A stretch of 64,000 nt of DNA from Rhodospirillaceae bacterium. GTDB lineage: Bacteria; Pseudomonadota; Alphaproteobacteria; Rhodospirillales; Casp-alpha2. Made by a program: the position numbers and the translations under genes. Where the stretch lies: positions 1-64,000 of the forward strand of contig PALN01000096.1 in the NCBI GenBank assembly GCA_002706405.1, given 5' to 3'. Below the pieces are notes generated by a model. The model searched no databases. It had not been told where the DNA came from and saw only the letters and a list, made by a program, of their open reading frames with translations. How positions within the stretch are numbered: the stretch's first letter is position 1; each line of letters begins with the position of its first letter. Positions 48,999 to 58,155 of this stretch are shown in pieces.

Positions 48999-49955
48999 TT
49001 AGGGCTTTCCGCCCAGACAACCCTCGAACGCCCGCAGATTGGCCGTCATCATGGCGCCATACAGGTCCGGGCCGGGAGTGAGGTCGCTGCCCAGCGGATC
49101 GAGAATACCGATCCGTGCTTGCGTGCCCTCGATCAACGCCGTTGCCAGACGTGACGGAAACTGCGGTTCCATGAACAGGCAGACGACATTCAGGCGTGTC
49201 ATCCGTGCACGCAGATCCGCGATATGCCGGGCCCCCGCCGGGCGGTCCGGATCAATGGCCAGGATCCCCTGGGCGACCAACCCGAAGCGCCGTTCCAGGT
49301 ATTGATAGGCATCGTGAAAGACGATGAAGGGCCGGTCCTTGAGCGGTGCCAGGCGGGCCTGGAAATCGGCGGTCAGGGCATCGATACCGTTCCGCGCGGC
49401 GCTGGCGTTGCGGACATAAAGGTCTTTCCGGGCCGGATCGGCGGCGACCAGCGCCTCGGCAATGGCGGCGATCATCGCCTTGGCATTCACCGGATCAAGC
49501 CAGTAATGAGGATCGTCCGCACCGGCCCCATGGTCATGGCCGTGGCCGTGGTCGTGGCCCTCATCGCCCAGGTGACGAACGGGAAGACGCACCAGGCCCG
49601 GCGCGCGCGACAAGGCGACCACGCGGGCATTCTTGGCCAGAGTCCCGATCGGCTTGGCAAGTCCTGTTTCCAGCCCGCCGCCGACCCAGAATACGATCTC
49701 GGCCTCGGCCAGCATGCGCGCCTGCGACGGGGACAAGGCGAAGCCGTGCGGCGAGGTGCCGCCGGGAATCAACAGGCGCGGCGACCCGGCGCCTGACATG
49801 ACCTGAGCCACCAGGGAATGCAGCGGCGGGATTGACGCCGTAACCTGAACCTCCGCCGTGGCGGGGCGCGGCGCACAAAGCGCGGCAGCCAACGCGATCA
49901 ACAGGGCAAGCGCGGGCCGCAAACGGGGGCCGCCGGCATTGACAGGGGCGTTCAT
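48999..49955 (-). CDS. znuA: Zinc ABC transporter substrate-binding protein
   Basis: This 318-residue periplasmic cluster A-I metal receptor has a signal peptide (LALLIALAAALCAPRPATA), then ASIPPLHSLVAQVM, containing the first zinc His. A charged His-rich loop GHDHGHGHDHGAG sits at about 132-144 followed by DDPHYWLDP with the second His. The third ligand His is in FIVFHDAYQYLERRFG and a late Asp in GILDPLGSDLTPG. The His-rich loop distinguishes zinc receptors from manganese ones. It is divergently transcribed from znuCB-zur across a 105-bp region holding the candidate Zur box. Confidence 0.95.
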   Translation of the reverse strand: MNAPVNAGGPRLRPALALLIALAAALCAPRPATAEVQVTASIPPLHSLVAQVMSGAGSPRLLIPGGTSPHGFALSPSQARMLAEAEIVFWVGGGLETGLAKPIGTLAKNARVVALSRAPGLVRLPVRHLGDEGHDHGHGHDHGAGADDPHYWLDPVNAKAMIAAIAEALVAADPARKDLYVRNASAARNGIDALTADFQARLAPLKDRPFIVFHDAYQYLERRFGLVAQGILAIDPDRPAGARHIADLRARMTRLNVVCLFMEPQFPSRLATALIEGTQARIGILDPLGSDLTPGPDLYGAMMTANLRAFEGCLGGKP

Positions 49956-49987
49956 TGGGCTATGTTCCGCCTTTCGTCCAAGAATGT

Positions 49988-50001
49988 AATGATATAACGT
50001 T
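49988..50001. promoter_or_regulatory. Candidate Zur operator in znuA-znuC intergenic region
   Basis: AATGATATAACGTT is an imperfect dyad (five of seven base pairs symmetric) in AT-rich DNA midway between the divergent znuA and znuC genes. It resembles the GTTATANNATAAC-type sites bound by Zur in other proteobacteria. A Zur gene closes the same operon, so zinc-dependent repression of both transcripts is expected. The assignment rests on position and resemblance only. Confidence 0.55.
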
Positions 50002-50060
50002 TATTGTCGGCAGTGACTTACACGATCCCGCCCGCGCAAGTAAACAGGAACCTGACAACC

Positions 50061-50999
50061 ATGCCCCAGACCGCCCGCGCCATCGGCCGCGATAGCGCCC
50101 CCAACACAGCGGGCGGCGTACTGTTCCGTGCCAAGGGCATCGGTGTTCAGCGCAGCGGTGACTGGCTGATAAAGGGCGTCGATCTGACCATCAATCCCGG
50201 GGAGATCGTGACCCTGATCGGCCCCAACGGCAGCGGCAAGACAACCACGGCCAAGGTTGTTCTGGGCCTGCTGCAGCCCGACGCGGGCCAGATTGAGCGT
50301 GCGCCCGGCCTGCGCGTCGGCTACGTGCCGCAACGCCTGTCCATCGACGACACCCTGCCCTTCACCGTCAAGCGCCTGATGACCATGACCGGGCCGGCGG
50401 ACGACGACGCCATCTCCCGTGCCCTGACCCGCGCCGGGGTCGGCCATTTGGCCGACGCGGCGGTGCAGCGCCTGTCGGGCGGCGAATTCCAGCGCGCCCT
50501 GATGGCCCGCGCAATCCTGCGCCGCCCCGACCTTCTGGTCCTGGACGAACCGGTCCAGGGCGTCGACTTCGCGGGCGAGGTCGCGCTGTACGAGCTGATC
50601 CGCAACATCCGCGACGAACTGGGCTGCGGCATTCTGCTGGTGTCCCATGACCTGCACTTCGTGATGGCGGAAACGGACCGAGTGCTGTGCCTGAACCACC
50701 ATGTGTGCTGCGCCGGCACGCCGCAATCCGTCGCCGCCGACCCCGAGTACCGGCGCCTGTTCGGCCCCCGCGCGGTCGAGGCCCTGGCCCTCTACCAGCA
50801 CCATCACGACCATGCCCACGGCCCGGACGGGGAAGTCATTCCCCTGGAAAGCCGCGACCCGGCCGCCCATAGCCACGGCGACGGCGCGGTCTGCCGCCTG
50901 GATCACGCGCATGAACACGATCACGGGCACTATGGCCGCAGCCATAACCCCGACGACATCGACCCCATCGACCCGGCGGGGGCCACCGATGGTCAGTGA
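50061..50999 (+). CDS. znuC: Zinc ABC transporter ATP-binding protein
   Basis: This 312-residue ATPase has Walker A GPNGSGKTTTAK (about 55-66), Q-loop YVPQRL, signature LSGGEFQRALMARAI, Walker B LLVLDEP and the H-loop in LVSHDLHFV. The C-terminal ~70 residues are rich in His and Asp (YQHHHDHAHG, DHAHEHDHGHYG), an extension that could bind or buffer zinc in the cytoplasm. I chose the ATG at 50061; an in-frame TTG at 50004 would overlap the Zur-box region. It overlaps znuB by 11 bp. Confidence 0.95.
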   Translation: MPQTARAIGRDSAPNTAGGVLFRAKGIGVQRSGDWLIKGVDLTINPGEIVTLIGPNGSGKTTTAKVVLGLLQPDAGQIERAPGLRVGYVPQRLSIDDTLPFTVKRLMTMTGPADDDAISRALTRAGVGHLADAAVQRLSGGEFQRALMARAILRRPDLLVLDEPVQGVDFAGEVALYELIRNIRDELGCGILLVSHDLHFVMAETDRVLCLNHHVCCAGTPQSVAADPEYRRLFGPRAVEALALYQHHHDHAHGPDGEVIPLESRDPAAHSHGDGAVCRLDHAHEHDHGHYGRSHNPDDIDPIDPAGATDGQ

Positions 51000-51792
51000 A
51001 TTCATCCTGCGCGCGGCCCTGGCCGGCATCGGCGTCGCCCTGGTGGCCGCCCCTCTGGGTTGCTTCGTCGTGTGGCGGCGCATGGCCTATTTCGGCGACA
51101 CCATGGCCCATTCGGCCCTGCTGGTGGCGGCGGCGGCCATCGCCTTCGACATCGACGCGACGCTCGGCGTGTTCGTCGTATCGGTGCTGGTCGCCCTTGC
51201 CTTGTTGGCCCTGGAACGGCGCGGCGGCCTGGCGACCGACACCTTGCTGGGCCTGCTATCCCATTCGGCCCTGGCCGTGGGTCTGGTGGTCATGGGGTTC
51301 ATGACCGGGCTCCGACTTGATCTGTTCGGCTATCTGTTCGGCGACATCCTGGCTGTCGGCACCAATGACCTGATCCTGATCTGGGGCGGCGGGGCCATGA
51401 TTCTGGCCGTGCTGCTGTGGATCTGGCGGCCGCTTCTGGTCGCCACGGTGGCCCCCGACGTGGCGGCGGCGGAAGGCATGAACCCGGCGCGCCAGCGGCT
51501 GATCTTCATGTTGCTGCTGGCCGGCGTCATCGCCATCGCCATGAAGATCGTCGGCATTCTTTTGATTACCGCGCTGTTGATCATCCCCGCCGCCGCCGCG
51601 CGTCGCCTATCCCGCACGCCGGAAATGATGGCCGTGATGGCGGCGGGCATCGGCGCCCTTGCGGTTGCGGGCGGACTAGGTGCTGCGGTCGCCGCCGACA
51701 CCCCCGCCGGGCCGACCATCGTCGTCGCGGCTTTGGTTCTGTTTCTGATCGGATTGATTCCCTGGCACGGAAAGGCAGCAGAGCATGGCTGA
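50989..51792 (+). CDS. znuB: Zinc ABC transporter permease
   Basis: This 267-residue ABC-3 family permease has about eight membrane helices. It starts MVSEFILRAALAGIGVALVA and keeps the family blocks GCFVVWRRMAYFGDTMAHSA and KIVGILLITALLIIPAA. It forms the inner-membrane channel with ZnuC and receives zinc from ZnuA. The start overlaps the end of znuC and its end overlaps zur by 8 bp, indicating translational coupling of the three genes. Confidence 0.95.
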   Translation: MVSEFILRAALAGIGVALVAAPLGCFVVWRRMAYFGDTMAHSALLVAAAAIAFDIDATLGVFVVSVLVALALLALERRGGLATDTLLGLLSHSALAVGLVVMGFMTGLRLDLFGYLFGDILAVGTNDLILIWGGGAMILAVLLWIWRPLLVATVAPDVAAAEGMNPARQRLIFMLLLAGVIAIAMKIVGILLITALLIIPAAAARRLSRTPEMMAVMAAGIGALAVAGGLGAAVAADTPAGPTIVVAALVLFLIGLIPWHGKAAEHG

Positions 51793-52210
51793 CCACGCCC
51801 ATCACGACGGCCCGCCCCTGACCCGCAACCAGCAGGCCGTACTGGCGGCGCTGAAAGGCGCGGACAAGCCGTTGACGGCCTATGACGTCCTGGGCCTGCC
51901 CGCCATCCGCAAGGCGGGGATGAAAGCCCCCCTGACCATCTATCGGGCACTCGACAAGTTGATCGACCAGGGCTTGGTCCACCGCATCGAAAGCCTGAAC
52001 GCCTTCGTCCATTGCGGTCACGGTCCCCACGATCACGCGACCGGCTTTCTCATCTGCACCGATTGCGGACGTACGTTGGAGGTTCACCTGGAATCCTGCG
52101 AAACCCATCTTGCCGGGCGGGCGCGGGAGCAGGGCTTCGCCGTCGACAACGTGCGCGTGGAAATGACCGGCCGCTGCCCCGAATGCGCGGCGCGGGCGGC
52201 CGCTTCCTAA
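51785..52210 (+). CDS. zur: Zinc uptake regulator, Fur family
   Basis: This 141-residue Fur-family repressor has a winged helix at about 12-70 (APLTIYRALDKLIDQGLVHR, the recognition helix region). The structural zinc cysteines are present as CTDCG (about 95-99) and CPECAA near the C-terminus. The regulatory His-rich site is in HCGHGPHDHATGF. The N-terminus carries MADHAHHDG. Placement at the end of znuCB and the candidate dyad at 49988 support Zur over Fur or Mur. It overlaps the convergent TPR gene by 4 bp at the stop codons. Confidence 0.93.
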   Translation: MADHAHHDGPPLTRNQQAVLAALKGADKPLTAYDVLGLPAIRKAGMKAPLTIYRALDKLIDQGLVHRIESLNAFVHCGHGPHDHATGFLICTDCGRTLEVHLESCETHLAGRAREQGFAVDNVRVEMTGRCPECAARAAAS

Positions 52211-53625
52211 CCCTTTCCGAGCCGGCTCAGGTCCGCCGCCACCCGCGTGACGACGAACGGCCAATCGCCCAAGGCAGGCTGGCGGTACAGCCGCAGGCTG
52301 TCGTACCAGAGCGTGGTTTCCCCGTTTGCCCCCCAACGCCAGTCGGGCACGAACGGCAGCAGGCCCCAGGCCGGCCGTCCCAAGGCCCCTGCCAGATGCA
52401 GGACCGCTGTATCGGCGCTGATGACAAGATCGAGCCCGGCCACGATCGCCGCCGTCGCGGCGAAATCGTTTAGCACCGGCGTTTCAGCGAACAGATCAGG
52501 CTGCCGGGCGATGAACTCTCCGTCGTCTGAACGCACCCCGACCTGCAGATTGACGAACTGCACGTTCGCAACCGCCAGTACAGGTGCCAGGTCGCGAAGA
52601 CACAGACTGCGCGCCCGGTCGCGGCGGTGAGCCGGGTTCCCCGACCAAGCCAGCCCGACACGCAGGCCGGCGCCCGCGCCTTTCCCCGCCGATGGAGCAT
52701 GCAGATAGGGCGCGCCGGAAATGTCGGCTGCGCCGATGTCCAGCACCGCGCCCAGGCTCATCAAGGGGCACCACAGCGGGGTCGCCGGAGGCGCCGCCGC
52801 ATCGACGACCTCCAGGTCCCAACCCTGCCCGGCCATGAGAGAGGTCAGCGGCCCGGGCACGGCCAGCACGGGCAGCCCGCCCCGGTCCCGCACATGGTGG
52901 GCGAACCGCGCGAACTGAATGACGTCGCCAAAGCCCTGTTCCGGGGTCAGCAGCACCCGCTCGCCCGCGAGAGCCTCCCCCCGCCAGCGCTGTCCCTGCG
53001 GCGTGGCCGTGGCCTGAAACGCCAGGCGGGCTTCGTACATCGGCCAGCCGGCCGCGACCTCGCCCGCCATCAGATGAAGGATCGCCCGGTTGAATCGGGC
53101 GCGGGCGTCATCGGGCTCGATGGCGAGGGCGCGGTCGAGGGCCGTTTCGCCATCCGCGTAGCGGCCGAGGTCCGTGAAGGCGATGCCCAGATTGCACCAG
53201 CCGGCGGCATAGCCCGGATCCGCCGCCACGGCGCGGCCGTGCAGGTCCGCTGCTTCCGCGTAGTCCCCTTCGCGGTGCCGCACGATGCCCAGGCCGTCGA
53301 GGGCGCGGGCGTTGGCGGGCTCGTGCTCCAGAACCGCCGTAAAGGCCTCTGCCGCCGGACCCAGGTCCTCCGCCGCCAAATGGGCGCGCCCCAGGTTGCC
53401 CAGGATCATCGCGTCACCGGGCATGAGGGCCGCCAGGCGTTGCAGATGCGGCCGCGCCGCCGCGATATCGCCGGCGGCGAAACACAGATTGGTCAGGATC
53501 ATCAGGGCGCCGACATGGACCGGGTCGTCGGCCAGGACGTGTTCGGCCGCCGCCTTCGCCTCGGCGCCGTTGCCCGCGCGCCAGGCGGATTCGGCCTGCT
53601 TGAACAGGGAGACGGCGTCGGCCAT
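52207..53625 (-). CDS. TPR protein with glycosyltransferase-like C-terminal domain
   Basis: In this 472-residue protein the N-terminal ~240 residues form about six tetratricopeptide repeats (for example AEAFTAVLEHEPANARALDG and AIEPDDARARFNRAILHLMA). The C-terminal half begins with the conserved LTPEQGFGDVIQFARFAHHV and ends with the DLVISADTAVLHLAGALG and WGLLPFVPDWRWG blocks found in glycosyltransferase-9-like proteins fused to TPRs. It may glycosylate surface or flagellar proteins (inference); such fusions are common in alphaproteobacteria. No signal peptide. It precedes no obvious glycan gene cluster. Confidence 0.85.
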   Translation of the reverse strand: MADAVSLFKQAESAWRAGNGAEAKAAAEHVLADDPVHVGALMILTNLCFAAGDIAAARPHLQRLAALMPGDAMILGNLGRAHLAAEDLGPAAEAFTAVLEHEPANARALDGLGIVRHREGDYAEAADLHGRAVAADPGYAAGWCNLGIAFTDLGRYADGETALDRALAIEPDDARARFNRAILHLMAGEVAAGWPMYEARLAFQATATPQGQRWRGEALAGERVLLTPEQGFGDVIQFARFAHHVRDRGGLPVLAVPGPLTSLMAGQGWDLEVVDAAAPPATPLWCPLMSLGAVLDIGAADISGAPYLHAPSAGKGAGAGLRVGLAWSGNPAHRRDRARSLCLRDLAPVLAVANVQFVNLQVGVRSDDGEFIARQPDLFAETPVLNDFAATAAIVAGLDLVISADTAVLHLAGALGRPAWGLLPFVPDWRWGANGETTLWYDSLRLYRQPALGDWPFVVTRVAADLSRLGKG

Positions 53626-53634
53626 CCCGCCGTC

Positions 53635-54336
53635 CTAGAAGGTCTCGACCCAGGGTCGGATTTCGACTTCCCAGGTCCAGGCCGAACGGGGCTGTTTCAG
53701 GATCGCCATGTAGGTTTCGGCGATGGCGTCGGGCTCCAGCCATTTGTCCGGCTGGTCGGCCGTGTTCTGCCGCCCCTCACGATGGTCGGCGGCGATACCG
53801 CCGTCGATCACGAAATGGGCGATATGGATGCCCTGAGGGTGCAACTCACGGGCCAGGCTCTGCGCCAAGCCGCGCAGGGCGAATTTGCCCATGGCGAAAC
53901 TGGACGACCGGGGATAGCCCTTCACGCTGGCCGAGGCGCCGGTGAAGAAGATCGCGCCGCCCCCCGCCGGCAGCATGCGCTGTGCCGCCTGCTGGGCGAC
54001 CAGAAAACCACCGAAGGCGGAAATCTCAATGGCCGTCCTGACCTCCCCCGGGTCTAGGTCGATGAGCGCACCAGGGGCACGACACGACGCGTTGTACAGT
54101 ACGAAGGCAGGTGCAGCCCCTGATTTATCGAGGTCGGCGAACAGGGCCGAGACCTGATCCGGATCGGTGGCATCGCAAGCATATGCCGTCGCCCCGATCT
54201 CGGCGCACAGGCCGTCCAGCTTTGCCGTGTTCCGGGCACTCAGGCAGACCTGCCAACCGTCCGCCGAAAGCTTCCGAGCGACGGCGGCACTAAGCCCCGC
54301 ACCGGCGCCGACGATAAGCGCGCGTCCTGGTGTCAT
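53635..54336 (-). CDS. SDR-family protein with Phe in place of the catalytic Tyr
   Basis: This 233-residue Rossmann protein contains IVGAGAGLSAAVARKL (nucleotide-binding), LYNASC (the NAG-like block), and a Ser block FFTGASASVKG. The usual YxxxK is replaced by FAMGK in SSSFAMGKFALRGLAQ, so the general-acid Tyr is missing while Lys remains. The same FxxxK form exists in a known subset of SDRs with the IHIAHFVIDGGI block, so it may be a natural subfamily. Reaction unknown. It overlaps the sodium-channel gene by 4 bp (ATGA), forming an operon with it; the TPR gene follows 9 bp downstream. Confidence 0.88.
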   Translation of the reverse strand: MTPGRALIVGAGAGLSAAVARKLSADGWQVCLSARNTAKLDGLCAEIGATAYACDATDPDQVSALFADLDKSGAAPAFVLYNASCRAPGALIDLDPGEVRTAIEISAFGGFLVAQQAAQRMLPAGGGAIFFTGASASVKGYPRSSSFAMGKFALRGLAQSLARELHPQGIHIAHFVIDGGIAADHREGRQNTADQPDKWLEPDAIAETYMAILKQPRSAWTWEVEIRPWVETF

Positions 54337-55277
54337 TTCTGTTCCCTTTCATCTCGCAGCTCGCGGATTTCAACGCGCAGTTTGCGGACTTCTTGTGCAA
54401 GGTCCTGGATGACGGCGTCGTGTTCTTCCGCTTCCTCCTGGGACACCTGGCTCATGGCCGCGACGACCATGGCGACGAACAAATTTACGATGCCATAGGC
54501 CGTCAACAGGATAAACGGCACGAACACCAGCGGTGCATGGGGATGTAGATGCATGACCGGCCGCACGATGCCCGACGCCCAGCTTTCCAGGGTCATAATC
54601 TGGAACAAGGTAAACAGCGAATTGTCGATGGACCCGAACAGACCCGGAAACTGTTCGCCGAACAGTTTCGTTGTGATCACCGAAAACATGTAGAACACGA
54701 CCGCAAGCAGAACCAAGGCGGCATTCATACCGGGCAATGCGCTCAGCATGGCCAACACAACCTTGCGCAGCTTTGGGATGACCGTCACCAGGCGCATGAT
54801 CCTGAGGACGCGCAGGACGCGGAAAATCTCAAGACCGCCGCCAACCGGCAACAGGGCGACGGAGACCACCACGAAATCAAAGATGCTCCATCCGTCGCGG
54901 AAGAACGCGCCGCGGTGTGCCAACATCCTCAGCGACAACTCGACGACAAAAAACCCAAGGGCATAGTCATCAAGGGAATGGAGGATATGCAGATGGGCGC
55001 CGTTCACTTCCTCCGTCGTCTGCAAACCGAGGATGATCGCGTTGAGAACGATGATGACAACGACGGTTGTTCGGAACCCGGTCCCATCGACTAGGTCGAT
55101 CAGATGCCCGCGCCAGCCGGCGACAGGCTCTCCCGCGTGACCGCCCGATAGGGGTAATTCTGGATCGTTGTCGGCGCTCTGCATGCCTGTTCCTGCCGGC
55201 TCCGTGGATGACGTTGATAGACTACGTTTAGACGCTGCCGCGGGCGACTGCAATTTATCGCCCCCCAGGGTCGCCAA
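54333..55277 (-). CDS. Bacterial voltage-gated sodium channel (BacNav/NaChBac-like)
   Basis: This 314-residue single-domain 6-TM cation channel has an S4 voltage sensor with Arg at every third position in IFRVLRVLRIMRLVTVIPKL (about 151-170). The pore selectivity filter reads TLESWASG (about 229-236), the exact sodium-selective motif known from NaChBac. The S6 helix is GIVNLFVAMVVAAM. A C-terminal Glu/Arg/Lys coiled coil (about 280-314) would tetramerise. The first ~50 residues are a polar cytoplasmic extension; an alternative start lies at 55184. BacNav channels influence motility and pH or sodium homeostasis in marine bacteria. Confidence 0.93.
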   Translation of the reverse strand: MATLGGDKLQSPAAASKRSLSTSSTEPAGTGMQSADNDPELPLSGGHAGEPVAGWRGHLIDLVDGTGFRTTVVVIIVLNAIILGLQTTEEVNGAHLHILHSLDDYALGFFVVELSLRMLAHRGAFFRDGWSIFDFVVVSVALLPVGGGLEIFRVLRVLRIMRLVTVIPKLRKVVLAMLSALPGMNAALVLLAVVFYMFSVITTKLFGEQFPGLFGSIDNSLFTLFQIMTLESWASGIVRPVMHLHPHAPLVFVPFILLTAYGIVNLFVAMVVAAMSQVSQEEAEEHDAVIQDLAQEVRKLRVEIRELRDEREQK

Positions 55278-55401
55278 TTCGCGAATTACGTGTGATAATT
55301 CAACACATCAACCCACACGTGGTGCGCAATGGTTTGACGCTCCGCATCGTCTAAATATCGGCGCAAATCCCGGTTCCAGACATTTCGCGGGGGGCGAAGT
55401 C

Positions 55402-58155
55402 ATGAAACGTTTTATTGCCATTTTCCTGACCATTCTTTTCACCACCAACACGGCCCAGGCCGCCACAACCACCGTCAAGGACGGCCTCAAGGAAGCCGGC
55501 TGGGCCACGGTTCCCGTGTTCCTGGATGTGGCGACATCGGACATCACCATCAAGTTTCCCAAGGAAATGGGCGGCGGAAAACTCAAGTTCGGCGGCACCA
55601 TCGATGCCGAGGAATTGAAGAACAAGACCTTCGTCTTCACGACCCTCGACGACAAGAAGCTGAAATGGGACAACGCGTTCGGCATGTCCTTTCTGGACCT
55701 GACCGATGTCGCCATGACCTTGAAGGCGGCCAAGGGCGTGTTCGAGATTGCCCTGGACGGCAAGGTCGGCGGCCCCTTCAGGAACGGCGGCAAGCCGCGC
55801 GAAGTGATCATCGAACTGGCGGTCGAGGAAAAGACGATCACCAATTTCGCCCTGTCCCTGCCCGACACTTCGCTGCACCTCAGCCAGGTTTCCGAAATGA
55901 AACACATTCCGGGCGCCGCCAAGATGGCGTTTTCATCACCGACGATTTCGTTGGACGCGATCGGCGGCAAGATGGAATTCAAGGGCGAGACCCTGGACGC
56001 CGTCGCCTTCTACGACAAGTCCCTGAAAAGCTGGAACGTCGGCCTGAACGTGGAAAAGCCCATGACCCTGGGCAAGCTGGTCGGCCACAACAAGGGTTTC
56101 CTCAAGGACGTGGTGATGCCCAAGATGCGCATCCTGTCGTCGACCAAGGGGCTGAAGGGGGCCTACAGCGATTTGCCGCTCGCCATGCAGCAGTTCTTTT
56201 CCACGGGCGGCAGCTTACCCGACGGTGACCTGGAATTGGTGTCGGGCATCAACATCCTGACCAGCTTCGACCCGGCAATCCAACCCAAGTCCGTCAAAAG
56301 CGGCCTGTCGACCATCGGCATCGTGCAACCCGTGGAAATCGACGGCACGGTCGAAGGCGTGTTCGGCGGCACCCCGGCGGTCGACCTGAAGGTCGCCTTT
56401 TCCGTTCCGTCCAAGCATGGCTTCCCGTTCATGAAGGCCAAGGCCGGCGCCGAAACGTCGTTCTTCATCAAACTATCCAAAATCGAACAGGCCGTCGGGT
56501 TTTCGACCGCCGTCGACGTCAAGTCGAAGAAGGAGACCCTGGTATTCGGGGTCGATTTCGACGTGGTCGATCGCGAAGAAGTGGTCGAGGTCGAGGCGTC
56601 CGGCCATATGCAGGGCAACTGGAAGAACGCGGCCGGCATTCATGGCCTGACCCTCGCCAATCCGTTCATGTCCGTGGGCATCAACGAAACCGGTGCCTTC
56701 GATGTGCTGATCGACGGCACCATCGGCATCGGCAAGGAGAATGTGCGCGCGACGGCCGACATGGTGATCCTGCCCGAAGCCGCCTTCGCACCGGAGGCCC
56801 TGGCCTTCGCGGGCACCCTGAACAAGCTGCCCTTCACGTCGCTGATGGCGCAGGCGCTCAAACACTCAAAGGTCAACGTCAACGGAATCAAGAAAGTTAA
56901 GGCCGAGTTCCGTGACGTCGCCTTTGCCTTCATGACGCCGGGGGCCCATCTGCCCGACGACCTGGTCGAGAAGCTGTCCATTGAAGGGGCGGGCATGGCA
57001 ATCTCGGGCCAGCTTTGGGCTCATGGCAGCGAGTTGGGCGGCGTCGCCGGTCACGTCTCGACAGAAGGAATTTCGTTCCTCGGCACCCTTGCGCCGATCA
57101 AACTGGGGCCGATGACGCTGAAGGATTCCGAACTTCAGATCGTGGGCAATACGTCGACCGCGCCCAGCTTCCTGATCAAGGGCGAGTTCGACCTGTTCAA
57201 GGGCTTCAAGGAGGCCTTCGACCTGGAATTGGGCGCCCGGAAGATGGTGCTGGCCACGGAAACCAAGTTCGGCGGCGCCTTCGATGCGCAATTGACCGTG
57301 GAATCGGACGGCTTCAAACCGGGCAGCGACCTCGCCTTCGAGGCGATCCTGAACTCCAAGCACCTGGACCAGTTCAAATCCCTGACCAAGGCGGCCCTGA
57401 AGGGCTTCGAGAAGGCGGACAAGGACATCAAGAAGGCCGAGAACGACGTCAAGAAAGCCGAGAACAGCATCAAGAGCATCAATGGCAAGATCAAACACGC
57501 CGAGGCCAAGGCGGAAGCGGCGAAGAAGAAGGCGGACAGCAGCCTGAACAGCGCCAAGAAGAAGGTCGACAGCCTGAGCCGCCAGATTTCCGACAAGAAG
57601 CAGAAGGCCCATGACCTGCGCAAGAAGGCCAAGCATGACGCCAAGAAACTGAAGCTGGGCAAGGCCGGCAAGGAAGAGGCGGAGGCCATCGGCCTGGAAG
57701 CCGAAATCAAAACCTTGGAAGCGGCCAGAAAGACCGCCGACTGGGCGCTGGGCGCGGCCAAGAAGGCCGCCGGGGCGGCGACCAAGGCCTCACCCGAAGT
57801 AATCGCCCTGGAGGCCGAGTTGAAGACCGCCCAGGCCGGCCTGGAGGTCGCCCAAGGCGTGCTTGAAGCGGCACGGGCCGTCAACAAGGGTGTGGCCAAG
57901 GCGACCGAGGCCGTGGCCAAGGCGGGGCAAGGGTTCAAGCTCAACGGTCTTGGGGCATCCGGCAGCCTGGAAGGGATTCTGACCGCCGGCAAGAAGGGCG
58001 ACAGTCCGACCCTGATCGCTGATGTCTCCATCCTCAACAAACGGCATGTCTACCGGGAGAACTTAGGCAACCTGGAAAAGGGGTTCGCGACGCTCGCCAA
58101 GGGAATCGCCAAGCAGGTCGCTCAGGAGCTGGTCAAAGCCTTCGAAGGAAAGTAG
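55402..58155 (+). CDS. Secreted 917-residue protein with long Lys/Ala coiled coil; function unknown
   Basis: The N-terminus is a clean signal peptide (MKRFIAIFLTILFTTNTAQA). Residues ~25-660 are a beta-rich region with many internally similar stretches, such as KGVFEIALDGKVGG, GTVEGVFGGTPAVDLK and LTLANPFMSVGINETGAFDV. Residues ~665-830 are a highly charged coiled coil (ADKDIKKAENDVKKAENSIK and onwards). The last ~80 residues are mixed. I chose ATG 55402 with GGGGGG upstream because it gives the signal peptide; the longer frame starts inside the channel's promoter region. I do not recognise the family. It is divergent from the channel gene with a 124-bp gap. Confidence 0.9.
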   Translation: MKRFIAIFLTILFTTNTAQAATTTVKDGLKEAGWATVPVFLDVATSDITIKFPKEMGGGKLKFGGTIDAEELKNKTFVFTTLDDKKLKWDNAFGMSFLDLTDVAMTLKAAKGVFEIALDGKVGGPFRNGGKPREVIIELAVEEKTITNFALSLPDTSLHLSQVSEMKHIPGAAKMAFSSPTISLDAIGGKMEFKGETLDAVAFYDKSLKSWNVGLNVEKPMTLGKLVGHNKGFLKDVVMPKMRILSSTKGLKGAYSDLPLAMQQFFSTGGSLPDGDLELVSGINILTSFDPAIQPKSVKSGLSTIGIVQPVEIDGTVEGVFGGTPAVDLKVAFSVPSKHGFPFMKAKAGAETSFFIKLSKIEQAVGFSTAVDVKSKKETLVFGVDFDVVDREEVVEVEASGHMQGNWKNAAGIHGLTLANPFMSVGINETGAFDVLIDGTIGIGKENVRATADMVILPEAAFAPEALAFAGTLNKLPFTSLMAQALKHSKVNVNGIKKVKAEFRDVAFAFMTPGAHLPDDLVEKLSIEGAGMAISGQLWAHGSELGGVAGHVSTEGISFLGTLAPIKLGPMTLKDSELQIVGNTSTAPSFLIKGEFDLFKGFKEAFDLELGARKMVLATETKFGGAFDAQLTVESDGFKPGSDLAFEAILNSKHLDQFKSLTKAALKGFEKADKDIKKAENDVKKAENSIKSINGKIKHAEAKAEAAKKKADSSLNSAKKKVDSLSRQISDKKQKAHDLRKKAKHDAKKLKLGKAGKEEAEAIGLEAEIKTLEAARKTADWALGAAKKAAGAATKASPEVIALEAELKTAQAGLEVAQGVLEAARAVNKGVAKATEAVAKAGQGFKLNGLGASGSLEGILTAGKKGDSPTLIADVSILNKRHVYRENLGNLEKGFATLAKGIAKQVAQELVKAFEGK

